A stretch of DNA of 34,444 nucleotides from Candidatus Hermodarchaeota archaeon (GCA_016840135.1 JAEOSX010000144.1:1-34444), one strand, 5' to 3'. Shown: positions 8,137 through 17,953, numbered from the stretch's first letter. The notes: generated from the letters alone by a model not told the origin. Numbers and translations are program-made.

Positions 8137-8946
8137 TTGAAAGCGGAGGTTCTAATAATATCGGGACAGAATCAGCGGCGAGGACTCGTAATCATCAATG
8201 GACAAGCCTATTCTGCTAGAGAGGTGATCAGTGCTCTAGAACAGCAGGCTATGACACAAGTGCGCGATGTTAGTGGCGTACTCTTCATCGGGAATCATCG
8301 TATTCGCCCCCTTACAAAAATATCAGCTGCTCAAGCTATGGCAGTCACATGTTTCGGGAGTCTTGCCTTTTGCTGCGACCTCTCTCGAGAGTGCCGCCTT
8401 AGGGATGATGCAATCCAGCTATTAGGCATGAGTAAGGAAGAATACAGTTCGATTCAACAGGAGTGTCACCAGCGCTTTTTACATTCTACGGAGCAGAGAT
8501 GGCCCCACGAAATACTTATTCAACCAGCACCCCCACCAACATCCTATCCGTCAGCGGTCGCAACAGGAGAGAGAGTGTCTGAATCTAGACAAGTATGGCC
8601 AGCACAAGTTACCCGCCAAGAAAGGGGTAGCACTCACTCCACCTCTCTTCACTCATCTACAACGCCAGACTCTATAGTTGATATAGGCGGTCTTTTTGAG
8701 AGCAGCCCCACCGGCTACAAGAGCCATTCCGAAGATGCTAGCCCCTCCCGGGTCAGAACTACCCCTCAAGCACCATTCACTTTGAAGCGAAGATACGCTA
8801 AAGAGGACAGAGGACACGGAAGCCCTACACATTCAGCGCAACCTAGCCTTACTCCTAGTGCTTCTCGCCGTTTTTGTGTATACTGTGGACAGGATCTACG
8901 AGAAGGTGTTGATTTCTGCAGTCGTTGCAGAAGAAGCCAGAAATAA
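8137..8946 (+). CDS. Protein with conserved-looking N-terminal Cys-containing domain, Ser/Pro-rich linker and C-terminal zinc ribbon
   Basis: C-terminal 'FCVYCGQDLREGVDFCSRC' zinc ribbon; low-complexity middle; TTG start. Confidence 0.6.
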   Translation: MKAEVLIISGQNQRRGLVIINGQAYSAREVISALEQQAMTQVRDVSGVLFIGNHRIRPLTKISAAQAMAVTCFGSLAFCCDLSRECRLRDDAIQLLGMSKEEYSSIQQECHQRFLHSTEQRWPHEILIQPAPPPTSYPSAVATGERVSESRQVWPAQVTRQERGSTHSTSLHSSTTPDSIVDIGGLFESSPTGYKSHSEDASPSRVRTTPQAPFTLKRRYAKEDRGHGSPTHSAQPSLTPSASRRFCVYCGQDLREGVDFCSRCRRSQK

Positions 8947-8978
8947 CGGCTGTTTAAGAAACAATCAGCCAGTCGTTA
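8944..8978. terminator. Imperfect inverted repeat between convergent genes (possible bidirectional terminator)
   Basis: TAAC-GGCTG ... CAGCC-AGTC-GTTA between convergent stops at 8946 and 8990. Confidence 0.3.
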
Positions 8979-8989
8979 AAATAAATGGC

Positions 8990-9628
8990 TTACCTGGTTC
9001 GTAGTGCTAGTTTACGTAGTGCTGTAATTTGATTATTCAGTTTCTGAAACCCCTCCTTCCATTTTGCGATTCTCGCCCTATCCGCTTCAGATTTTGGAGC
9101 ATCTGTTGTTTCGAATTCCGATATGCGCCGCTCTAACTCGTTAGCACGGCTAGATAATCCTACGATTCGTTTGTAAAGCTGCCATTGTTCATCAGTTGGA
9201 GAAATAATTTCACGAAGAATCTTCATCGTTCCCTGAAGCTCCTCTAAACGAGCAGCCATCTGAGTTACAGTTTGGCGCATTGATTCTAGACTCTCAGTAA
9301 CTAATGCGGATTGGTTTGAGGAAGAACCTTGTTGCCTAATCAACATAAGACGGACCTTGGAGAGGAGTTCAAAGAAGATTTGTCCAATGACTTCATCATC
9401 ACGGAACCACGCGGTCAGAGGGTTCCATTTGGTAATATGGTCATGGAGTTTTTCAAATTTCTCAGCCATCTGTCTTGCTTCAGGTGTATCTTCTGAGTGA
9501 ATCGCAGCTTTAACCTGGGGAAGAAGAGAAATGATTTCAGCTTTTGCTGCCATTTCCTGTTTTGTAGTTACTTCTGCACTAATTAACCAGCGATAGAGTT
9601 CTTCGAGTCGCGAAATTGCTTCTGTCAT
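8990..9628 (-). CDS. Helical/coiled-coil protein
   Basis: 212-aa ORF, strongly helical with 'LEELQGTMKILREI' and 'ANELERRISEFE'. Confidence 0.6.
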   Translation of the reverse strand: MTEAISRLEELYRWLISAEVTTKQEMAAKAEIISLLPQVKAAIHSEDTPEARQMAEKFEKLHDHITKWNPLTAWFRDDEVIGQIFFELLSKVRLMLIRQQGSSSNQSALVTESLESMRQTVTQMAARLEELQGTMKILREIISPTDEQWQLYKRIVGLSSRANELERRISEFETTDAPKSEADRARIAKWKEGFQKLNNQITALRKLALRTR

Positions 9629-9656
9629 TTTATCTCGCCCTAAAATTCGGGTTTAT

Positions 9657-10775
9657 TCAGCGGAGCCCTAGCCTTTCCTCACGGAGCGTTCGGAACCCAG
9701 GAGGATAAGTTATCTGAGTATAGAACTGTTTGATGCCAACCGCTTCAGCGAGGGCTTTTGCATGACTATAGTCTTCCTCATTTTCGATGACACCATGAAT
9801 CATCGAGAATTCAACACCATCACTACGAAGGTCTGAAATTAGACATAGATTATCGACGAATTTATTGAACTCAGAGCTATCAGGGTTGGGAAGAATTGGA
9901 GTATAGGGGTTTATTTCTAGAGCTATATGATTAGCAGCTCTTGCAATAGTTTGAATATCAATACCAAACCCCTCCTTAAAGTTCCTAAAGAACCCTAATT
10001 CAGGATCAACAGGAAAGATAGGAATGACATCTATATCACTATTCACATCCTTTGCTGCCTCGATAAGGCGTTGTACAATATCATTAATCTTCATCAGACG
10101 CCAGAAAACCCACTTCTGATATTGTTCGACCTCCAGCGAGTCTGGTCCTTTGAATGAGTACCGAAGACCAAGATAATTCGAAAACTCGGCACGACAATCT
10201 TCACATACACAACAGTCTTTTCTAGCATAACCTAGATTCCCTAGGAAAAGCCTTGGAACCTTGAACTTTGCTACTTCTTTCACGACGGTGACCATATGCC
10301 TGTGGAATTCGGGCTTATTCGGGCACACAAACACTTCGAGGCCTTTACCATTACCTTGCTGAGTTTCAAACCTTGAATCTGCAGCATAAAAGGAATCAGC
10401 GAAAACATTAACATAAGCACTAACTCCAAAACCGATTGACTCGGCTGCTTCTAGAAGATCAGTGAAGAATGAGGGATGCTCCTCATCAGCAGGCGCCATT
10501 TGGCTCAGATAATAAGTTCGCCCTGTGATGTCTTTCACGATTGAAGTTATATTCTTCAGGTATCCACCCCCGTAGACCGAAAGAAACTCGTCAAGACTAG
10601 AATTCAACCCATGAGGATTAATAATGGGGTTTACGCCGCGTACTAACAAATCCCGGAGCTCCAACGAAACAACAACTCCTACATAATCTACTAGAAAGAA
10701 GTATACAAGATTGCCGATAAAGTTTCCTACCAAGAGATTAGCGACGATTGATGTTTGTTGGAATTCCAAGGTCAC
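9657..10775 (-). CDS. Uncharacterized protein, possibly TIM-barrel glycosidase-like, with a CxxC-type Cys cluster
   Basis: 372-aa ORF; 'GVSAYVNVFADSFYA', 'VCPNKPEFHRHM', 'DCCVCEDCRAEFSNYLG' resemble GH-type TIM barrels; ATGA overlap with the polB stop. Confidence 0.55.
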   Translation of the reverse strand: MTLEFQQTSIVANLLVGNFIGNLVYFFLVDYVGVVVSLELRDLLVRGVNPIINPHGLNSSLDEFLSVYGGGYLKNITSIVKDITGRTYYLSQMAPADEEHPSFFTDLLEAAESIGFGVSAYVNVFADSFYAADSRFETQQGNGKGLEVFVCPNKPEFHRHMVTVVKEVAKFKVPRLFLGNLGYARKDCCVCEDCRAEFSNYLGLRYSFKGPDSLEVEQYQKWVFWRLMKINDIVQRLIEAAKDVNSDIDVIPIFPVDPELGFFRNFKEGFGIDIQTIARAANHIALEINPYTPILPNPDSSEFNKFVDNLCLISDLRSDGVEFSMIHGVIENEEDYSHAKALAEAVGIKQFYTQITYPPGFRTLREERLGLR

Positions 10776-13441
10776 CCGAAGAAGGTGTCGAGTGTACGAA
10801 TACCGATAGTTTCATTCCATTCGATACCAAGCGCATCTAGAACTTGCTCAAAGGTACTCTTCACCAAGTCTTTGTATTTTGATATATCAATATCTTGAAT
10901 GGAGGCATGTTCTACTGGCTTCACGCCATCGGTTGTTTTTATGAAGGCGATAATGTCACCTGCGGAAACATCACGCCCAGCACGAATGAGTTGTCGCGCA
11001 GCCTTAACATGCTGAGGAGTGGTTTTAACATAGCTATCTGGAGGTTTTGTGATTTGCATGCGGATTGCCAGCTCCTCGACTGGATAATCCCTACGATCCA
11101 GTTTTGCGAGATGCTCACGGGCAAGGCGAAGAATACGTTCTTTCGCTGCTGCGAAATCGCCAGGCGACTGAACTTGGCGGAGAATTTCAACCATCTGCAT
11201 GAACGCTCTCTGAAGAAAAAGAGGTGTATTCCGCTTCTTCCCTGTCAAACCCTTGATATCCACATGACCAGACTTGGTCACCCCTAGATAGTTCTTCTTG
11301 CGACTGGATAGCGCAACATAACGATATTCCTTCTCAACATCCAGTTCAACACGAAGCTCTCGTTCACTGTACTCGATTAGCTTGCGCAGCTGCTCCTTCC
11401 CTGGATTAGACAAGAACAAACTGTCCGTGTCCCCATAGAGCACTGTCACCCCTAGTGCCTCTGCTTGCTTAATAGTCTCTGTGATAGCGTAACGACCCAG
11501 AGCCGTTATTGATTCTGCCGCAGGAGCACAGTAGAGGGGGAAATGAACAGCCCCAACGACTCCATATGATGCGTTCAGAAAGACCTTGAGAGCTTGTTCT
11601 ACGACGCTATACCAGCTCCTTTGTGTTTCTGAGAGAGTTTTGTCTTTGGAGCGGGGTTTGAAGTGTTCAACACGTACGTCACGGATGACCCCGATGATGA
11701 GGCTTGTGAGGCCTTTTCGCTTGGTGCAAATCCAGTGGGGGGTTTCAGGTACTGTGTTGCCTTTGCACTCGGGATGACTGCAACGTACTGTTTCGTAGCT
11801 GATGTTGTACGCTTTCATGATGCTTGGGTAGAGTGAGGCAAAATCAACAACTGTAACGTTAAAGTGTACACCTGCTTGTGGTTCAACGACGATAGCGCCT
11901 AGGTACTTTCTGCCTTTAATCACTGCTTCGGTTTTTGCTTTACCTTTGAGAGATTCTATTTCTTCTTTATGTGGAATTAGGTAGTTGCGTTGGCGATGAG
12001 CGTAGTAAAGGAGACTGCGGATCCAATTGGATACTGCTGAACGTGTGAGATCGTGCATTCCTTGATGCGATACTCGCATTAGAAGTAGAATAAGGCTGAG
12101 AACTAGATTATTATCAAATTGGGTGAGTTTCATGGTTAGGCGCGTGTCTTGCCAGCAGTATTCTGCGAGAATATCAGGAGGAATGCGACTAATCAAATCA
12201 GGGAGTTCGCGTTTCCCCTCGCCAAGTAAGGCTTGACTGATATCCTCTAGACGAAATTCGCGATAGCGGTTTCGAAAAGCGTAGATTTGGATTGATCGGT
12301 TGTGAAAGAACCTATACAAGTCAATATGCACGCCATATTTCAGGTGAGCTTCAAAATTACTGCCTAATCCTTGGCGTAAACGAATAGGGATGTCAGGTGA
12401 GGGGATGCCCAGTTTTTTCGCACGGTTTGCTAGATACCGGAGATCGAAATTATCTCCATTAAACGTTAGTAGAATAGGAGTCCGCCAGAGGATATGAAAA
12501 ACCGCCTCAAGGAGCTGGCGCTCTTCTGTGAAATATTGGTGGGCGACTCTTTCTGGTAGCTGTGGTTCTTTGGCATCTTGTTCATTGCTTCGGTGGAGGA
12601 TAAACACTATGCCAGTTTCGGTGTCATCTGATAGGGCCACTGCAGTGACTGGATGTTCTGCTGTCACTGGGTCAGGAATTCTATCGATATGAGGAGATCC
12701 AACTTCAATGTCAAGAGATATTCGTGGTAGATAGGCGGCCGGTGATAAGAAGAGGGGTAAGTATTCTTCTATTAGTGTGAATTCCTCAGATTCTGTTTTA
12801 AAGAGCCCTCTGATTTTTGCAGCGTCTTGTACAGAGAACTTCTGAGGAACTGGAAGGAGGTTGCCTTCCTTTATCTTATAATAAAGACCAGGTGTCAAGG
12901 CCCTGTCATAGGTATAGCATTTCGTGTATCTGATATCTGCCTCCCAACTGTGCTCTCTCCCCAGCGCCTCACGGATTGAATCCCGACGTCCACCAATCGC
13001 TAGTGGATCGCTTGCTACAATAGAGACTAGTTGTTGCTCTTTATCGAGGAGCAAATAGAACTTTGACGTTTCCTCTATCTTCAGGAATCCCTTGTGTTCA
13101 ACTACACCCTTGATCTTTTCGATTTCACTCCTACTGTAATCTGTGAGACAGTAGGGATGATGTTCCGAGTTGTCAAGCCATTCATAGACCTTCATAGAAC
13201 TTGGATTGTATAGTTTGAGCTTAGCTAGGGCTTTCTGTCCATCATACTCGATGTTAAGTAGAACACCCGGAAGCGCAGATTTCGGGGTTCGTGGATACCA
13301 TTCAGGGCGGATTGATTCGTTTGAACTGGCCACGATAGTCTGGAGTAAAGAGCGTCTGCTAGCAGGACTTGCTCCTGAACCGGCAGGTTTTGTTTTTACA
13401 GGTTTAGTTCCCTGCATCCATGACGTGAGCTTATCTCGCAC
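10772..13441 (-). CDS. polB: Family B DNA polymerase
   Basis: Exo I 'DIEVGSPH', Exo II 'FNGDNFDLRYL', Exo III 'YCWQD', polymerase motifs 'DFASLYPSIM', 'LNASYGVVG', 'YGDTDSLF', 'KKNY'. Confidence 0.96.
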   Translation of the reverse strand: MRDKLTSWMQGTKPVKTKPAGSGASPASRRSLLQTIVASSNESIRPEWYPRTPKSALPGVLLNIEYDGQKALAKLKLYNPSSMKVYEWLDNSEHHPYCLTDYSRSEIEKIKGVVEHKGFLKIEETSKFYLLLDKEQQLVSIVASDPLAIGGRRDSIREALGREHSWEADIRYTKCYTYDRALTPGLYYKIKEGNLLPVPQKFSVQDAAKIRGLFKTESEEFTLIEEYLPLFLSPAAYLPRISLDIEVGSPHIDRIPDPVTAEHPVTAVALSDDTETGIVFILHRSNEQDAKEPQLPERVAHQYFTEERQLLEAVFHILWRTPILLTFNGDNFDLRYLANRAKKLGIPSPDIPIRLRQGLGSNFEAHLKYGVHIDLYRFFHNRSIQIYAFRNRYREFRLEDISQALLGEGKRELPDLISRIPPDILAEYCWQDTRLTMKLTQFDNNLVLSLILLLMRVSHQGMHDLTRSAVSNWIRSLLYYAHRQRNYLIPHKEEIESLKGKAKTEAVIKGRKYLGAIVVEPQAGVHFNVTVVDFASLYPSIMKAYNISYETVRCSHPECKGNTVPETPHWICTKRKGLTSLIIGVIRDVRVEHFKPRSKDKTLSETQRSWYSVVEQALKVFLNASYGVVGAVHFPLYCAPAAESITALGRYAITETIKQAEALGVTVLYGDTDSLFLSNPGKEQLRKLIEYSERELRVELDVEKEYRYVALSSRKKNYLGVTKSGHVDIKGLTGKKRNTPLFLQRAFMQMVEILRQVQSPGDFAAAKERILRLAREHLAKLDRRDYPVEELAIRMQITKPPDSYVKTTPQHVKAARQLIRAGRDVSAGDIIAFIKTTDGVKPVEHASIQDIDISKYKDLVKSTFEQVLDALGIEWNETIGIRTLDTFFG

Positions 13442-13527
13442 GGACTATCGCTTCCACACTCGACATAGAACATCAGTGTTTTTAGCCTTTAGGCTCTATT
13501 CTAAATCTAATTCTAACCGTGATATAG

Positions 13528-13983
13528 GTGAGTATTCTGCGAAGTTGTAGTTTCCCTATTACTGAAATGATTGTTGCACGACTGGATGCTGGTGAAGACA
13601 TATTATTCAGCATCAAAGCAGTAGCAGAAGAATACAAGGTAACTGCAGGCACATTCAATTTGATTGGTGCTCTTGAATCCATGAAAGTTGGGTTCTACGA
13701 CCCAGCAAAGCGAACCTATCGCATACAAAAATACAAACCTGGTTGGGGGGCCGTTCGCGCCATGGAGATTCTTTCTTGTATGGGTAATATTGCTCATCGT
13801 GAGGGAGAGGTAGTAGTTCATGGACACATCATCTTGAAAGGCTATCAGGGATACACACTAGGTGGACACCTTCTAGAGGGATGTAGAGTGTACCCTACAG
13901 CCGAGCTAACCCTCCTCAAAGCCAAAGGGACCTTGAAGAGGATTCAGGACAACGCTTTCAACCTCGCGCTCCTTCATTTCTAG
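13528..13983 (+). CDS. PPC/DUF296 domain protein
   Basis: 'FPITEMIVARLDAGEDILFSIKAVAEEY..AGTFNLIGALESMKVGFYD' and 'HGHIILKGYQGYTLGGHLLEGCRVYPTAEL'. Confidence 0.85.
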   Translation: MSILRSCSFPITEMIVARLDAGEDILFSIKAVAEEYKVTAGTFNLIGALESMKVGFYDPAKRTYRIQKYKPGWGAVRAMEILSCMGNIAHREGEVVVHGHIILKGYQGYTLGGHLLEGCRVYPTAELTLLKAKGTLKRIQDNAFNLALLHF

Positions 13984-14058
13984 TTCATTTCTTAATGATA
14001 AACTATTCCAGAAAGACATTAATCTATCAGAAACCTACTAGTAGCGAGTGGGTGATTC

Positions 14059-15819
14059 GTGATGGGTGCGGCGGATAAATCGACTGGACTAGTTATTCAG
14101 ATAAAGGAACATGAACACACTGCCTTAAACGCGGATAACACGATTGCTAGATTCGATCCAAGAGGGAGAATAATTATACGCAACAGGTCGCGCCGAGTAG
14201 CGATATGGGACGCAGAAATGCAGCCCAATAGCCCAAATAGATCCACTCTCGGAACTGACTCTTTTCAAATCGGTCAGCTTGGTCCACTTGAAGAATGGGA
14301 AAAGGAGTTCATTGTAAAAGATTTGGACGTACCGATGCTCTCGGTTTCCGAGGTGGTTGATACATGCTTTGAGCGGTCAGGGATAAACAAAGCATTTGTT
14401 TTCGGACATACGATGCCAGTCGAGTTTACCATCACACTCCGTAACCGCTCAGGAGGAACCATCTCAGATATAGTAGTAACAAAAGTTATTCCCCCTTCCT
14501 TCAAACGGGTTGAACCACAGAACATACCTATTGGAAAAATGGAGTATAATCCAAGAACTGGTAAAGCCATTTGGACCATCAGGGAATTAGAACCTGAGCG
14601 TGTAGCAATTTTACTGGTTCGGGCGACACTAACCGCTGATGACTCAACTCCTATTCACACAGGAAAACTCAATGCCACTTACAGGATACCGAATATGAGT
14701 CGTAGCCGGCTAATGCCAATAATGCGAGGAGTTACTGATTGCGAGGTAAATATTGAAAAGACAGAGGACCCTTCAAGAAGAGGGATTTGGCACTGTAATG
14801 CTACACTCAGAAATATTAGTGATTTTCCAATTAGAATAGAACGTATACAAGTTATCATGACTGCTCCAAATAGTAGAATACTCTTCGAGGGAAAACCTGA
14901 TCACAAGCTAGACCCAGGAGAGTTTTGGAGCTACGAGTTTGACACAAAGGAAGAGAATCCTGAATTTGATGTTATAGCACTCTATAGAGTAGAGGCCCTT
15001 ATTGTTCAGGATTTAGTTGGAACAGTTGAGAAAGAAGAGGATGCGCTCCCAGTTTTAAGAATTGAGTGTAATAAAACCGTAAAACCATTGGAATTGCTTG
15101 CTTGGGAGCCGAGTCCAGTAGCCGTTTCGCTAGAGGCGAGAAATATAGGAACCTCCGACTTTGACGAGGTTTCATTCTTTGATACAATTCCTGCTGATTT
15201 TGATGCACCAGATAAGGTTCAAGTCCAAGTCTGGGTAGAGGAAAAGCCAATCACTCAGAAAATCAAAGTCACAGTTCGCCCTAAGAAGAAAGATTCTACT
15301 ACAGAGCGCGTTGTTACTGTCCAAGTTTATGATTTAGAAGAAAGGCAGGTAGCAGTTAAACCAGGAGAGCTGATGACAGTAAAATATACAACAATAGCTC
15401 GAACGCCAATACCAGAACAGGAACACATCCTCCCCTTGAAGGTGGAAGCGAATACCTTCCCACCAGGTCCTGCGGCTAGCGCTGCTTTACTAGCATTAAC
15501 TGCACCTAAAATTAAGGTAGAAAAAGCGTTCCGTAAACTTCGAAAAACACGCACTGTCTCACCCGGTCCCCAAACAGGAGAGTTCACAGTTACTTTAACA
15601 TTCATCAATGTAAGCGATTCCAGCCTCGCTAGACCCAAACTTTGGGACCTAATTCCACCCAGTTTCGAGTTTGTAGCAGTTCCTAGGGGCATTCCAGAAC
15701 CAATTATCAGTGAAGCAGAAAATGGAACAATAGTCTCTTGGTCTTTACCAACTATGAAGAGTGGAGACCGGTTTCTTGGAAAGTACATCTACAAACATAA
15801 ATCTCAAACAGCTCGTTAG
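14059..15819 (+). CDS. Ig/DUF11-like repeat protein without evident signal peptide or TM segment
   Basis: Repeated beta-rich modules 'VEFTITLRNRSGGTISDIVVTKVIPPSF', 'SLEARNIGTSDFDEVSFFDTIPADF', 'FTVTLTFINVSDSSLARPKLWDLIPPSF'; charged N-terminus. Confidence 0.75.
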   Translation: MMGAADKSTGLVIQIKEHEHTALNADNTIARFDPRGRIIIRNRSRRVAIWDAEMQPNSPNRSTLGTDSFQIGQLGPLEEWEKEFIVKDLDVPMLSVSEVVDTCFERSGINKAFVFGHTMPVEFTITLRNRSGGTISDIVVTKVIPPSFKRVEPQNIPIGKMEYNPRTGKAIWTIRELEPERVAILLVRATLTADDSTPIHTGKLNATYRIPNMSRSRLMPIMRGVTDCEVNIEKTEDPSRRGIWHCNATLRNISDFPIRIERIQVIMTAPNSRILFEGKPDHKLDPGEFWSYEFDTKEENPEFDVIALYRVEALIVQDLVGTVEKEEDALPVLRIECNKTVKPLELLAWEPSPVAVSLEARNIGTSDFDEVSFFDTIPADFDAPDKVQVQVWVEEKPITQKIKVTVRPKKKDSTTERVVTVQVYDLEERQVAVKPGELMTVKYTTIARTPIPEQEHILPLKVEANTFPPGPAASAALLALTAPKIKVEKAFRKLRKTRTVSPGPQTGEFTVTLTFINVSDSSLARPKLWDLIPPSFEFVAVPRGIPEPIISEAENGTIVSWSLPTMKSGDRFLGKYIYKHKSQTAR

Positions 15820-15820
15820 T

Positions 15821-16849
15821 CTAGTAGTACAAAGTGTCGAGTTTAGGCTCCTTTAGCTCGCGGTAACGGACTTCTGAATAAGCAGTACAAGATTCTCTGA
15901 GGGGACATTGAAGGTCACAGGAAAAAGGAAGCAAGTCGGTAGCAACAAAACATTGAGTAGTGCACCCCTCATAACAGATTGGTGAATCTGCCTTACAGCA
16001 GAGCCTTCCAAAATGCCAAAGGAAATCGTCTAGTTCAAGAACTGGAAGTTTAGCGTACCTGACCACTTCTACAAATGCATCAGATATGACTTCACGTAGA
16101 GCAATATCATCAGCGATTGTGATTACCCGTCCATCACGTAATACTGCTTCAAAAGATGGGGATACTTTGACTATGCCTGTGCGAAGCGCAATTCGAATCA
16201 GATGATTATCTACTGGAATTCGAAGATTCTCTGGGTCATCTAAAGTCCAAAGCCGCCGCCTTAACAAAAACTTCAGTAATAGAAAACTCTTCTTTCGCGC
16301 GGGGTCTTCATAAGCTTTGAATCGAGCAAGGTGGTCTAGAAGCCCTACGTGATTGCAGCTAGAAGAGACTGATAACCTGTTTCCTGCTTGGTCAAGGAGC
16401 GTGAGCACAGACCCATTATAGAATTTTGCTAGTTTCTGCCCGCAGTCCCTGAGCAATTCAGCGCGCTGTTTTGGATTACGAATCGTGACCTGAACTGGCT
16501 GCTTTACCGTTAGCCACTGTTTAACATCTTTTACAGTAATGCGAGCCATTCGGTGTGCCTTAAAGAATCCTAGATTCTCACGGTACTTTCGAAAAGCAAG
16601 ATGCCACAGGAGATCAGCGCCTTGGAAGTACTCCTCCTCAATAAACCCTTCAAAGCTTTGACCTGTTGGACTAGTACGGTGATCAATTCCTGTAATGAAA
16701 AAGAAGAACCGAGTTACATCTTCAGGGTCTTCCTCTAGGGCTGGGAAGAATCGAGTATCCAGAAAGTCTTCCGCTTTGGGTTGAAGTCTTCTAAAGTGGA
16801 GTCCTAGTTTTCGTGTCTTATCAGATGAAATATTCGCCGAGAAACCCAT
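15821..16849 (-). CDS. Putative HhH-GPD-like protein with C-terminal Cys cluster (possible Fe-S)
   Basis: 'LRIPVDNHLIRIALRTGIV' resembles the HhH-GPD VP(V/L)D.H.RR region; C-terminal 'LCCKADSPICYEGCTTQC...CDLQCPLRESC'. Confidence 0.5.
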   Translation of the reverse strand: MGFSANISSDKTRKLGLHFRRLQPKAEDFLDTRFFPALEEDPEDVTRFFFFITGIDHRTSPTGQSFEGFIEEEYFQGADLLWHLAFRKYRENLGFFKAHRMARITVKDVKQWLTVKQPVQVTIRNPKQRAELLRDCGQKLAKFYNGSVLTLLDQAGNRLSVSSSCNHVGLLDHLARFKAYEDPARKKSFLLLKFLLRRRLWTLDDPENLRIPVDNHLIRIALRTGIVKVSPSFEAVLRDGRVITIADDIALREVISDAFVEVVRYAKLPVLELDDFLWHFGRLCCKADSPICYEGCTTQCFVATDLLPFSCDLQCPLRESCTAYSEVRYRELKEPKLDTLYY

Positions 16850-16919
16850 AGAACGCCCTTTTCTTGCGTTGATAACGGAATCATTAAAAGTCTTCGTCTA
16901 GACACTATCATTGAGAGTA

Positions 16920-17465
16920 ATGTCCCAGTCACAACCGCAAGATATCGCCGAGGTCTTTCGGCAACTTATGGATGTCCTGAAGAAAACTCTAGCCAAGATG
17001 ACAGAGCTAGAAGAGAAGCTCACAGCCCAGATCGCTAATCTCACCAAACAGGTCAAGAGTCTTAGCCAGAGTAAATCTCAGTCAAGCCCGCAAGCGTTAA
17101 AGGAAATTACCCAACGCCTGTCCCGCGCTATAACTCAAATCGATCAGAGGGTATCAATGTTTACAATAACAGAGATGCTGGCTCAGCTAGAGCGTAGCAC
17201 CGCTCCTGCACCTGTCGCGGCGATTGGTTCGCCTTCAAGGGTCGTTGTTGCACCAAGACGCTTATCCTCAACTGGATCTTCTGCAGCACGTACAAAAAGA
17301 GCGAAAGCAGGGACCTCTACAAGCGAAAAGCCCGAGGAGGCGACTGGCACCGAAGAGGCGCCCAGTGAGCCAGAAGTCGTCTCGGGAGATCAAGTTGGAG
17401 GGGACTGGCGAGAAAAAATGAAGAGAAAATATGGTCTGAAGGAAGAGCCAGGAAGCCTTCTATGA
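16920..17465 (+). CDS. Coiled-coil protein with low-complexity basic/acidic tail
   Basis: 'DVLKKTLAKMTELEEKLTAQIANLTKQVKSL' heptads; ATG at 16920 preferred over TTG at 16911. Confidence 0.65.
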   Translation: MSQSQPQDIAEVFRQLMDVLKKTLAKMTELEEKLTAQIANLTKQVKSLSQSKSQSSPQALKEITQRLSRAITQIDQRVSMFTITEMLAQLERSTAPAPVAAIGSPSRVVVAPRRLSSTGSSAARTKRAKAGTSTSEKPEEATGTEEAPSEPEVVSGDQVGGDWREKMKRKYGLKEEPGSLL

Positions 17466-17948
17466 GCTTTCTTCCTTTACCGCTTTCTCTTTCGGTCGGG
17501 TCATTTCCAGCTTCATTTCCAAGATTCTTCTGATGAAGCCCTCCAAGCGAAGGCAATAAAGGGCCTGTTGAGTGGAATGAAGTGTTTTAGCTAGAAGAGA
17601 TAGAACTCGCTGATCCACACTTGCAGAGCGAGTTTCATTAAGTGTTTCAAACTCCTGAGTGATTGTTTCAGCTAGCCGAGAGAGATGGGTTACACTACTC
17701 CGACGTTGTTTTTGAATATTAAGAAGTATTTCCTCGAATTTTGGCACTACACTTGCAAGGGCTGACTTGTTCATTTCGTCAATCTTCTCAATCGTTACTT
17801 TCAATAGGGATAACTCGTCCGTTAAAGCAGAAATACGGTTGAAAAGATTGGTAAAGGCTTGAGTGAGAAAGGGAATTAATGTGGCATCCTCAGGTTGCTG
17901 AGAGGGTGAGGGTTTACCAGGTTTTGGTTTCTCCGTCATTATTGACAC
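17460..17948 (-). CDS. Coiled-coil/helical protein
   Basis: 162-aa helical ORF directly downstream of 17954-18346 on the same strand. Confidence 0.65.
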   Translation of the reverse strand: MSIMTEKPKPGKPSPSQQPEDATLIPFLTQAFTNLFNRISALTDELSLLKVTIEKIDEMNKSALASVVPKFEEILLNIQKQRRSSVTHLSRLAETITQEFETLNETRSASVDQRVLSLLAKTLHSTQQALYCLRLEGFIRRILEMKLEMTRPKEKAVKEESS

Positions 17949-17953
17949 CCTAC

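Noticed and set aside
11650-11850. Cys-containing insert after the PolB SLYPSIM motif (CSHPECKGN...HWICTKRKG)
   Set aside because: Similar Cys-containing segments occur in many archaeal family-B polymerases; not unusual.
15327-15788. Long antisense ORFs opposite well-supported genes (e.g. 15327-15788 -, 6458-6820 -, 23867-24373 -)
   Set aside because: They lie opposite genes with clear family motifs and have no recognisable domains; expected by-products of codon bias.
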